From Pseudalkalibacillus hwajinpoensis (GTDB taxonomy: Bacteria; Bacillota; Bacilli; Bacillales; Guptibacillaceae): a DNA stretch of 64,000 bases. Position numbers and translations under genes: made by a program. Of the stretch, positions 56,749-64,000 are shown in pieces (the first letter of the stretch is position 1; each line of letters starts with the position of its first letter). Location of the stretch: positions 1,426,001-1,490,000 of the forward strand of contig NZ_JADFCM010000008.1 of NCBI RefSeq assembly GCF_015234585.1. The letters are read 5' to 3'. A model generated the notes under the pieces. That model saw only the letters and a program-made list of their open reading frames with translations, ran no database searches and was not told where the DNA came from.

Positions 56749-56770
56749 AACGCCTATAGCAGGCGTTTTT
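56747..56770 (+). terminator. intrinsic terminator
   Basis: AAAACGCCT (56747-56755), AGGCGTTTT (56761-56769), overlapping the ilvA stop codon. Confidence 0.88.
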
Positions 56771-56847
56771 CTTTTGAAGTCGTTCGAGTATAAATTGGCC
56801 ACTTTTTTCTATATGATAAGGAGAGATTGTATGAAAAGAGGTGCGGA

Positions 56848-57810
56848 ATGAAATTAAGTATACTTGATCAAACACCAGTCTTTCATGGAGAAACGACAGC
56901 TGAGGCACTACAAGCTTCAAAAGAGTTAGCTATTCTCGGAGATCAACTTGGCTATGTTCGTTACTGGGTTACGGAACACCACGACCTAGATCACTTAGCG
57001 TGTCCCACCCCTGAGGTACTCTTAAGCTATATCGGAGCACATACTAGGCGAATTCGACTTGGAGCTGGAGCAATACTACTTCCTCACTATCAACCATATA
57101 AGATAGCAGAAATTTTTCATACACTAGCAACCCTTTTTCCAGGTCGCATCGACCTTGGATTAGGCAGAGCACCAGGGGGATCTGCCGAAGCGACTACAGC
57201 TCTATCTCCGCGATTTTTAGAAGAAGTTCGGAAGATGCCAGAGAAAGTAGATGAACTACTTCGCTTTATCAATAATGGCTTTGCAAAGGACCATTTGTAT
57301 CATAATCTTCAAGCAAAGCCTGTTCCTAACCACGTTCCCGAGCTATGGCTCCTTGGAACAGGAAAGAAAAGTGCGCTGTTAGCAGCAGAAAACAGTATGT
57401 CCTATGCGTTTGGCTATTTTATGAGCGAACAAAATGGGAAAGAGCTTCTCGACACATATCGAACAAACTTTGCGGGAGAATCTCCTTATAGCATTCTAGC
57501 GGTGTCCATTATTTGCAGTGAGACACAGGAGCGTGCAGATGAGATTGCTCACTGGACTCACGTAGTCAATGAATTTCGAGCTAAAGGGAAAACAACACTC
57601 CCAAGTGTTGAAGAGGCACTTACCGTATCACCTCCTAATGATCACAACTCTAAGCTTATTAGTGGAACACCTGAAATCGTCCAAGAAAAGCTGCAGAAGC
57701 TAAAAGAACAGTATCAACCAGATGAATTCTTAATCACAACGATTACGCCACATCGAAGGGAAAGACTGACTTCTTTTCAACTTCTTGGTGAGCGGCTTAT
57801 TCAAGGATAG
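56848..57810 (+). CDS. LLM class flavin-dependent oxidoreductase
   Basis: 320 residues from the ATG at 56848. Bacterial-luciferase-like TIM barrel with LSILDQTPVF start, VTEHHDLDHLACPTPEVLL and GRIDLGLGRAPGG, the common YhbW/MsnO8-like group signature. Uses FMNH2 or F420-type cofactor on an unknown substrate. A seven-codon mini-frame (56831-56851, MKRGAE) with its own AAGGAG SD overlaps the start as ATGA. A TTG at 56827 is an unlikely longer start. Confidence 0.87.
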   Translation: MKLSILDQTPVFHGETTAEALQASKELAILGDQLGYVRYWVTEHHDLDHLACPTPEVLLSYIGAHTRRIRLGAGAILLPHYQPYKIAEIFHTLATLFPGRIDLGLGRAPGGSAEATTALSPRFLEEVRKMPEKVDELLRFINNGFAKDHLYHNLQAKPVPNHVPELWLLGTGKKSALLAAENSMSYAFGYFMSEQNGKELLDTYRTNFAGESPYSILAVSIICSETQERADEIAHWTHVVNEFRAKGKTTLPSVEEALTVSPPNDHNSKLISGTPEIVQEKLQKLKEQYQPDEFLITTITPHRRERLTSFQLLGERLIQG

Positions 57811-57959
57811 ATCTTTTTTCACTAATAGAAGGAAATCTGTTATGATAGAGTTTGGTTTCTTTTGTTTTTTATAGGATTAAATTTTTAACTGTATCCATTT
57901 TACAGTGCCAATAGATATGAAAATAAAAGGACGGATCAAGCTAGAAGAGGAGACCGTAC

Positions 57960-59885
57960 ATGACCCAACCATTACCTTTTGAAATCACAAAGGAAGATTC
58001 CTTTTTCGAGAAACTCGGCGACTATGTTGGCGACGTATTCTACGACATTTTACCGGAGCATGGATATGAGCTTCGAGATGAACAAATCTTTATGGCTTTT
58101 CAAATTGAACAGGCCTTTAAAAATAAGAGCGTTGTGTTTGCTGAAGCAGGCGTTGGAACAGGGAAAACGTTTGTTTATTTGTTGTATGCCATTTGCTATG
58201 CAAGGTATACAAGAAAACCGGCGATTATTTCATGTGCGGATGAAACACTTATTGAGCAGCTAGTGAAAGAAGGCGGAGATATTGAGAAGCTTGAGAAAGC
58301 TCTTGGTCTAACTGTTGATGTTCGTCTAGCGAAGGCTAGAGAGCAATATGTTTGTGTGAAAAAACTAGACCATCTTTCTCATCGTACTGACGATGAAGAC
58401 ATCTTAAGTGTGCACGATGAAATACCAGAGTTTGTTTATGAACCAGCTGCATCAATGAAGTCTTTCCATCGCTATGGCGATCGGAAAGAATACCCTTGGG
58501 TACCAAATGATAAATGGGAAAAAATTGCGTGGGATCCACTGCAACAATGTTCAACATGTGACTGGCGTCATCGCTGTGGCCAAACGTTAAATCGTGAATA
58601 TTATCGTCATTCAAGCGATTTGATTATTTGTTCTCATGATTTCTATATGGAACATATCTGGACGAAAGACTCACGTAAACGTGAAGGACAACTTCCTTTA
58701 CTCCCAGAAGCTAGCACAGTTGTATTTGATGAAGGCCATTTATTGGAATTCTCAGCACAAAAAGGCTTGACTTATCGTTTTCATTCGGAAACTCTATCCA
58801 GTATTCTTACAGGCTACATGGACCAGGATGTAAGAGAAGAATCGCTTACATTAGTTGAAGAGATCCTGGAGCTTCACGATAACTGGTTCGCTCATCTTAG
58901 TCAGTCCGCGATCGCTGTAGAAGGTTCGATTCGAAAAGATGTCCCACGAACTGAAACGATGATAGAAATTGCAAAAGCGATTGCTGAGAAAGTTGATGCT
59001 TTGTTAGAGCAGCTTGTTTTCGATTCAGAGCTTTATGTAATGGAAGACTACCATGTCAAGATTATGGAAGAATACCTCGAGTTCTTCTCATATGGCTTAA
59101 GAACGCTACTCCAGGATGGAGAGGGCATTCATTGGCTTGAAGAAACTGAAACCCAGACTTCTCTTGTCATTATGCCAAGACTTGTAGAAGACATTCTGCG
59201 AAAAGAAGTATTTTCACAAAAGATCCCATTTGTTTTCTCATCAGCAACGCTTTCGCAAGCTGGAGATTTCTCTTATATAGCAAGCAGCTTAGGCATTCAG
59301 AAACATGCTTCCTTCTCTGTAAATTCGCCGTTTGATTATGAATCACAGATGAAAATGAATGGTTCTGTAGCTGGAAATGAACATCAAAAATGGGAAGAGA
59401 TGGGACATTCCCTTCATCTGAATAAAGGTCATTCATTGCTGCTATTCTCTTCGCTAGAAGAAATGAATAGGTTCAGAGAGTGGGCAGACCAACAAAGCTG
59501 GAAGTTTAACCTTATTTATGAAGGAGACCGTGAAATAAGCGAAACGGTCAAGGCGTTTCAACGAGATCATTCTGCTGTTCTTTGCTCGTATCATCTATGG
59601 GAGGGACTTGATGTACCGGGTGAATCACTTACTCAGGTTCTAATCTCGTCATTACCATTCCCGCCAAATGACCCTGTTTTCCAGGCGAAACGAAGTCATT
59701 CAGAAGATCCAGTAAGCGATGTGGACCTCCCCTACATGTTACTTCGCTTACGACAAGGAATTGGTCGTTTAATTCGAAGTAGTGCAGATCATGGTGTCGT
59801 CTGTATTTGGATGACAGAAGATCAAGTGACAAAGTATGAACAACAAGTCCAAGATGTTTCACCTTTACCAATCAACTGGAAATAA
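57960..59885 (+). CDS. DinG/XPD-like ATP-dependent helicase with Fe-S cluster
   Basis: 641 residues. Walker A AEAGVGTGKT (61-70), four cluster cysteines C122, C197, C200 and C206, Walker B VVFDEGHLLE, and the C-terminal helicase motifs SATLSQAG, SYHLWEGLDVPG and RLRQGIGRLIR. Size and layout match the B. subtilis YpvA type rather than the exonuclease-fused DinG. Likely 5'-3' helicase in DNA repair. Confidence 0.9.
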   Translation: MTQPLPFEITKEDSFFEKLGDYVGDVFYDILPEHGYELRDEQIFMAFQIEQAFKNKSVVFAEAGVGTGKTFVYLLYAICYARYTRKPAIISCADETLIEQLVKEGGDIEKLEKALGLTVDVRLAKAREQYVCVKKLDHLSHRTDDEDILSVHDEIPEFVYEPAASMKSFHRYGDRKEYPWVPNDKWEKIAWDPLQQCSTCDWRHRCGQTLNREYYRHSSDLIICSHDFYMEHIWTKDSRKREGQLPLLPEASTVVFDEGHLLEFSAQKGLTYRFHSETLSSILTGYMDQDVREESLTLVEEILELHDNWFAHLSQSAIAVEGSIRKDVPRTETMIEIAKAIAEKVDALLEQLVFDSELYVMEDYHVKIMEEYLEFFSYGLRTLLQDGEGIHWLEETETQTSLVIMPRLVEDILRKEVFSQKIPFVFSSATLSQAGDFSYIASSLGIQKHASFSVNSPFDYESQMKMNGSVAGNEHQKWEEMGHSLHLNKGHSLLLFSSLEEMNRFREWADQQSWKFNLIYEGDREISETVKAFQRDHSAVLCSYHLWEGLDVPGESLTQVLISSLPFPPNDPVFQAKRSHSEDPVSDVDLPYMLLRLRQGIGRLIRSSADHGVVCIWMTEDQVTKYEQQVQDVSPLPINWK

Positions 59886-59886
59886 T

Positions 59887-59921
59887 AAAAAGCTCTTTCT
59901 CAAACGAGGAAGAGCTTTTTT
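59887..59921 (+). terminator. intrinsic terminator
   Basis: AAAAAGCTCTT (59887-59897) with AAGAGCTTTTT (59910-59920). Confidence 0.85.
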
Positions 59922-59959
59922 CTATTGAAGTTGTTATGATAGATTAAGGGAGGTGTGGC

Positions 59960-60907
59960 ATGAAAACAAATTGGGAAAGACATCATTCGATCATTCATCT
60001 ACCTGATGAAGCGATAACATCAATCGTAAAAAGCTATCAGCCACATCTAAAGGTAAATACCACGACCCAGCTTTCTGGAGGTTTAAGTCATACGAATTAT
60101 AAAATCGATATTGCTCATCATAGCTCTGTTGTGATCAGAGTGGCTAGAAACCAGGAAAGCTTGAAACGGGAATATGAAGTTCACAGGTCCTTGCCAAAAG
60201 ATGTGCGAGCACCAGCTTTTCTTCATATGACAAAGTGGAATGGATATCATATTGGTATTCTTGAATGGAAAGAAGGATCCTTGCTGCGAGACCATCTATC
60301 TACTTCGTCTCAACAACATTTGAAAGCAATGGGGCAATCCATTGGAGAACAGCTTGCCTCAATGAGAGAACTGCGTTTTAATACATATGGTTTTCTTGAT
60401 TCAACACTTGAAGTAAGAGATGAATTTCAATTAACACCAACCTCATTCATCTCAACTATCGAATCCTTTTTTAATCATCATGCTTCCAAATGGTTATCTC
60501 TTACTCTAACTGATAGAGTGATGTCATTTGTAAGGAACAATGCCTATTTGCTTGAGCAAGATCAAAGCGAACCCCGCCTTGTTCACGGGGATTATAATGG
60601 ACTTAATGTACTAATGGACGGAACAGAAGTAAGTGCCGTTCTAGATTGGGAATTTGCCTTATCAGGTAGCATTTATTTTGATTTAGGTAACATGATTCGG
60701 TACGAATTTGATCACATGACATCATTTAAAGAAGGAATTCAGCAAGGATTATTAAATAGAGGAATCACCCTGCCAAAACAGTGGCAGAAGCTTGCCAAAC
60801 TGGCAGATCTCGTTGCGCTTTGTAGCTTGCTTGATCGACCAGTATGTGGGGAAAACAGGGTAAGGGATATCACTCACCTTATTACTAAAACGATAGAATC
60901 TTATTAA
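59960..60907 (+). CDS. phosphotransferase enzyme family protein (APH/choline kinase-like)
   Basis: 315 residues with the APH fold: LSGGLSHTNYKI nucleotide loop near 36, the catalytic HGDYNGLNVLM (His-Gly-Asp...Asn) near 208 and the metal-binding VLDWEFALSG. Transfers phosphate from ATP to a small molecule; antibiotic, sugar or choline-type substrates cannot be told apart. GGGAGGTG SD. Histidine phosphatase gene follows after 27 bp. Confidence 0.85.
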   Translation: MKTNWERHHSIIHLPDEAITSIVKSYQPHLKVNTTTQLSGGLSHTNYKIDIAHHSSVVIRVARNQESLKREYEVHRSLPKDVRAPAFLHMTKWNGYHIGILEWKEGSLLRDHLSTSSQQHLKAMGQSIGEQLASMRELRFNTYGFLDSTLEVRDEFQLTPTSFISTIESFFNHHASKWLSLTLTDRVMSFVRNNAYLLEQDQSEPRLVHGDYNGLNVLMDGTEVSAVLDWEFALSGSIYFDLGNMIRYEFDHMTSFKEGIQQGLLNRGITLPKQWQKLAKLADLVALCSLLDRPVCGENRVRDITHLITKTIESY

Positions 60908-60934
60908 GTAGGAACAAGCGAGAGGGGAATATAC

Positions 60935-61504
60935 ATGAGGATTGGATTTATACGCCACGGGAGTACAGCATGGAATAAAGAGAAAAGAGCTCAAGGTAGC
61001 TCAGACATTCATCTTGACGATCAAGGTCGCAGTGACGCAGCGAAGCTTGGAGACTGGTTAAAGAACGACAAGTGGGATGTGATCTTCTCAAGTGATCTTT
61101 CACGAGCTAAAGAAACAGCAGAGATCATCGCCAAAAAGCTCAACCTGAAAGTGATAACCGATCATCGCTTACGAGAGGCGGGCGGTGGGCAGATTGAAGG
61201 AACTACAGAGCAAGAACGTATTAAGAAATGGGGAGAAAACTGGCGCGAATTAGATCTCGGTATTGAAAAGGCTGATCTTGTTGTTGAACGCGCACATGCG
61301 GCAGTAAATGATTTTCATGATAAATACTCCGGTTTAAATGTGCTAGTAGTTAGCCACGGTTCTTTTCTTAGACATTTCTTTAAAAGCACCCTACCTGAAC
61401 TAAATCATGAAAATCATATTGTAAATACTTCTTTAACGATTCTTAAAAGAGATGGAGACAAATGGTTAAATGAAAAGTTCCATTCCACACGCCATCTTAA
61501 TTAA
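60935..61504 (+). CDS. histidine phosphatase (phosphoglycerate mutase-like) family protein
   Basis: 189 residues with FIRHGSTAWN (R7, H8), R57 in SSDLSRAKETA, acid E81 in RLREAGGGQIEG and H141 in VVSHGSFLRH, a complete catalytic set. Small size fits a broad phosphatase such as PhoE/CobC-like rather than glycolytic mutase. AGAGGGG SD; closely follows the APH-like gene. Confidence 0.88.
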   Translation: MRIGFIRHGSTAWNKEKRAQGSSDIHLDDQGRSDAAKLGDWLKNDKWDVIFSSDLSRAKETAEIIAKKLNLKVITDHRLREAGGGQIEGTTEQERIKKWGENWRELDLGIEKADLVVERAHAAVNDFHDKYSGLNVLVVSHGSFLRHFFKSTLPELNHENHIVNTSLTILKRDGDKWLNEKFHSTRHLN

Positions 61505-61612
61505 TAAACGAATCAATCCATATCCTGACTCTTTATTTAGAGAGGATTTTTGATAATGATCGAGAAGACCTTCAATATAGAACGTTACCATTCATTATTG
61601 GAGGGAAAAGCC

Positions 61613-62563
61613 ATGAACGCAAAACCCGAAATGATAGGGGAAGATTTATCTCTTATTGATCTCTATGACCTCTCCCTTGAACTAAGGACGGGTTCATATG
61701 TCCTGCATGAGGAAGAACTTACAATCATTGAAACTAGCGCGAGTCCATCGCTTCCTTACTTAATTAGCGGGTTAGAAAAACTCCAAATCGATTTAGAAGA
61801 GGTTCGCAACATAATTGTCACCCATATCCATCTCGATCACGCTGGAGGGACAGGGCTATTTCTTGAAAAATGTCCCAATGCTCGTGTTTTTGTTCATCCA
61901 AAAGGGATTCGCCATTTAGAAAATCCATCTCGCTTAATTGAAGGAGCAAAAGCTGTTTATGGGAATAAATTCCAGGAGTTATTCGAACCAATAATTCCGA
62001 TTCAAGAAGACCGGCTAATCGCCATGAATGACATGGACACGATGCGAATTGGGCCGAATCGAATGTTAACTTTCATGGATACTCCAGGACATGCCAAACA
62101 CCATTTCTCGATCTATGACTCAAAAACGAACGGGGTGTTTGTAGGTGATACGATGGGAGTTTATTATCCGCAGCTCGATGTTGAACTTTATCTTCCATCA
62201 ACATCACCAAATCAATTCGATCCAGACGCAATGCTAGCATCTGCTGAAAAAATCATGGCCTATGAGCCAGACGCCATTTATTTCGGTCATTATGGAAGAA
62301 CATCTAACCGAGATGAGGTAATGGCTCAATTAAAAGGCTGGTTATCCGATTTTCTGAGAATAACAAATGACCTCATGCAAAAGAAAGAGGCGCCAATTAC
62401 TGAGCTTCTTTCAAAAGCGCTATTAGCACATGTGGCAAGTAAGCTTTCAATAAAAGGAGTACCTTCCGATCATCCTATATATGATTACATAAAAGTAGAC
62501 TTACAAGTATGTGCTCTTGGCCTAATCGATTATTTGAAACGAAAATCAGTTCGAACCACTTAG
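61613..62563 (+). CDS. MBL-fold metallo-hydrolase
   Basis: 316 residues from the ATG at 61613, which has GGAGGG seven bases ahead; an ATG at 61556 (AGAGGA nine bases ahead) would add 19 residues. Zinc motif HIHLDHAGG (HxHxDH), later DTPGHAKHHFSI and FGHYGR. The C-terminal helical part (from about 220) is common in uncharacterised Bacillus MBL proteins. Substrate unknown. Confidence 0.85.
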   Translation: MNAKPEMIGEDLSLIDLYDLSLELRTGSYVLHEEELTIIETSASPSLPYLISGLEKLQIDLEEVRNIIVTHIHLDHAGGTGLFLEKCPNARVFVHPKGIRHLENPSRLIEGAKAVYGNKFQELFEPIIPIQEDRLIAMNDMDTMRIGPNRMLTFMDTPGHAKHHFSIYDSKTNGVFVGDTMGVYYPQLDVELYLPSTSPNQFDPDAMLASAEKIMAYEPDAIYFGHYGRTSNRDEVMAQLKGWLSDFLRITNDLMQKKEAPITELLSKALLAHVASKLSIKGVPSDHPIYDYIKVDLQVCALGLIDYLKRKSVRTT

Positions 62564-62660
62564 ATTCTGCTTAAGTGGTTTTCTTGTGAATAATAGGCAA
62601 AGGCTTTTTTTTCATGTTATATTGAATGAATCATTTAGATCAACAGTACGGAGAGATGCT

Positions 62661-63974
62661 ATGCTAAAAAATAAATCAACGATTCAATCCTTCCGCTATA
62701 TTTTCATAATGTATGTCGGTACTATTATTTTATTTGCTACCTTTTATATGCTGCCGTTTTCCCACTATGGCTCATTACAGGTCATTGACTCTCTCTTTAT
62801 ATCAACTAGTGCGCTCAGCGTTACAGGGCTATCTTCCGTTGACATCTCGTCTGACTTTACACGAGTTGGACAGGTCTTATTAATTATTGAAATGCAACTA
62901 GGAGGCATTGGTATCCTCGTACTCGTCAGCTACCTATTTTTAATGATGGGTAAGAAACTAACAATGTCAAGTATGGTCCTTCTATCGAAAGACCAAAACC
63001 AGTCGCAGTTAAGAACCATTCGTTCATTAAGTATATCCGTTTTGATGATCGCGTTAACGGTAGAAGCCATTGGTTTTAGTCTCATGTTCAATGGAATAAG
63101 TGAGCAATATAGCTCAGTTAAAGAAGCTGTTTTTGTCACTGTATTTCACAGTGTAGCGAGCTTTACGAATGCTGGGTTTGATTTATTTGGAGATAGTTTG
63201 ATTTCTTATCAACACAATTGGCTCCTGCTGTTGACTTCAGCAACGATGATCTTTCTAGGAAGCCTTGGTTTTCCTACTATTGTAGAATACATACTCGGCT
63301 TTCGAAAAAAGAAAAGCTTGTTTACAAAAGTGAACATCCGTCTTCATAGTTCGTTGTTTCTTGTGGGGGTTGTCATTTATTTCTCTTTAGAACAAAATGG
63401 CGTTTTTGGCCATTTGCCAATATGGGATAAGTTCGTAAACGTGATTTTTCTATCAGCTACATCACGGAATGGCGGCTTAACAACGGTAGACATTTCAACA
63501 CTTAATATCACAACTGTTCTCATACTAATGACATTAATGTTTATTGGTGGGGCTTCTTCCAGTACCGGAGGGGGTCTTCGCTTAACAACCTTTGCGGTTC
63601 TTGTAGCAAAAATGGTTTCAGTAGCAAAATCTGAAGAATATACAACGCTATTTAAGAAGACCATTTCGCAGGACTCGATTAATAAATCTTTTTTGATCTT
63701 TTTAAGCTTTATCTTTTTATTTGGATTTACAACCATAATTCTGTCCATATTTGAGTCTCAAGAAATCATTTTAGTTGCATTTGAGGTTATATCTGCTTTA
63801 ACAAACACTGGTTTATCGATGGGGATTACGAGTGAACTTGCAGGAGTTTCAAAGTTGCTATTATGTATGCTAATGATTATTGGGCGCATTGGTGTATTTA
63901 GCTTCATATACGCTGTATTTAAAATAGAAAAATCAAAAACGCGCTATATTAAAGAAGATTTGGCCGTAGGTTAA
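62661..63974 (+). CDS. ktrB: KtrB-type potassium transporter subunit
   Basis: 437 residues from ATG 62661 (CGGAGAG five bases ahead); a longer frame to 62586 lacks an SD. Four M1-P-M2 repeats with filter segments SVTGLSSVD, SFTNAGFDL, SRNGGLTTV and ALTNTGLSMG, the glycines of the K+ filter, and the gate loop GGASSSTGGGLR. Na+-dependent K+ uptake with a cytosolic KtrA/C ring. The next gene starts 14 bases later. Confidence 0.92.
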   Translation: MLKNKSTIQSFRYIFIMYVGTIILFATFYMLPFSHYGSLQVIDSLFISTSALSVTGLSSVDISSDFTRVGQVLLIIEMQLGGIGILVLVSYLFLMMGKKLTMSSMVLLSKDQNQSQLRTIRSLSISVLMIALTVEAIGFSLMFNGISEQYSSVKEAVFVTVFHSVASFTNAGFDLFGDSLISYQHNWLLLLTSATMIFLGSLGFPTIVEYILGFRKKKSLFTKVNIRLHSSLFLVGVVIYFSLEQNGVFGHLPIWDKFVNVIFLSATSRNGGLTTVDISTLNITTVLILMTLMFIGGASSSTGGGLRLTTFAVLVAKMVSVAKSEEYTTLFKKTISQDSINKSFLIFLSFIFLFGFTTIILSIFESQEIILVAFEVISALTNTGLSMGITSELAGVSKLLLCMLMIIGRIGVFSFIYAVFKIEKSKTRYIKEDLAVG

Positions 63975-63987
63975 GGAGTGAGAAGTC

Positions 63988-64000
63988 ATGCGAAAACAAT
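63988..64000 (+). CDS. start of the next gene, possibly KtrA/KtrC-type subunit (cut by window end)
   Basis: Only Met-Arg-Lys-Gln is visible, after AAGGAGTG at 63973-63980. Position after ktrB and a start like that of KtrA/KtrC proteins make the regulatory subunit likely. Confidence 0.5.

Overview
The window reads as a chromosomal segment of a low-GC Gram-positive spore-former of the Bacillaceae. Supporting signs are the bacillithiol gene pair yojF-bshB2, strong AGGAGG-type ribosome binding sites, frequent TTG/GTG starts, compact U-tailed terminators, a purine riboswitch, cre boxes, a bacterial NO synthase, and AraM-, KtrB-, PucR- and YunD-like proteins. The species is not certain; a soil, marine or alkaliphilic relative of Bacillus is my inference. 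No rRNA, tRNA, CRISPR array, prophage or insertion sequence was seen.

Layout. 1-4.7 kb: yojF-bshB2, an ABC-F ATPase, a MATE exporter and a DCC-family redox protein. 4.8-6.2 kb: a guanine-type purine riboswitch with a terminator in front of a nucleoside-phosphorylase-like lipoprotein. 6.2-19.4 kb: a catabolic island carrying the reductive pyrimidine pathway (PreT/PreA dihydropyrimidine dehydrogenase, dihydropyrimidinase, ureidopropionase, an NCS1 permease, two unknown small proteins, a PucR regulator with a perfect cre box). It continues with an aminotransferase and a CoA-acylating semialdehyde dehydrogenase that could take beta-alanine to acetyl-CoA, and ends with a quinone oxidoreductase. 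19.4-24 kb: odhAB of the TCA cycle.

24-36 kb: mostly single genes with their own terminators. These include a YeeE/YedE sulfur transporter, NO synthase, an orphan ornithine/lysine N-hydroxylase, aldo/keto reductase, a pirin gene with a textbook MhqR-type operator, acyl-CoA dehydrogenase, a PBP4-type peptidase, a channel-like membrane protein with a degenerate selectivity filter, and several very small genes. 36-43.8 kb: YeiH exporter divergent from a LysR regulator with a perfect operator, an SF1 helicase, a glyoxalase-like protein, a 118-bp tandem repeat, an MFS transporter and a lactate monooxygenase-like enzyme. 43.9-51 kb: a YunD-like nucleotidase, then an FAD monooxygenase, SorC regulator, Gfo/Idh dehydrogenase and two VOC proteins that look like an unassigned catabolic locus.

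51-64 kb: a peroxiredoxin; a minimal tyrosine recombinase (YoeC type) preceded by an array of inverted TAATGATAC sites; tryptophan 2,3-dioxygenase; a two-gene operon of a HAD phosphatase and a glycerol-1-phosphate dehydrogenase; ilvA; an LLM flavin oxidoreductase; a DinG-like iron-sulfur helicase; aminoglycoside-phosphotransferase-like, histidine phosphatase and metallo-beta-lactamase-fold proteins; and a KtrB K+ transporter, with the start of what is probably its regulatory subunit at the right edge.

The most interesting signals are the riboswitch-nucleosidase pairing, the recombinase with its site array, the HAD/G1P dehydrogenase operon, the degenerate channel, and the unassigned SorC locus with a long structured leader.
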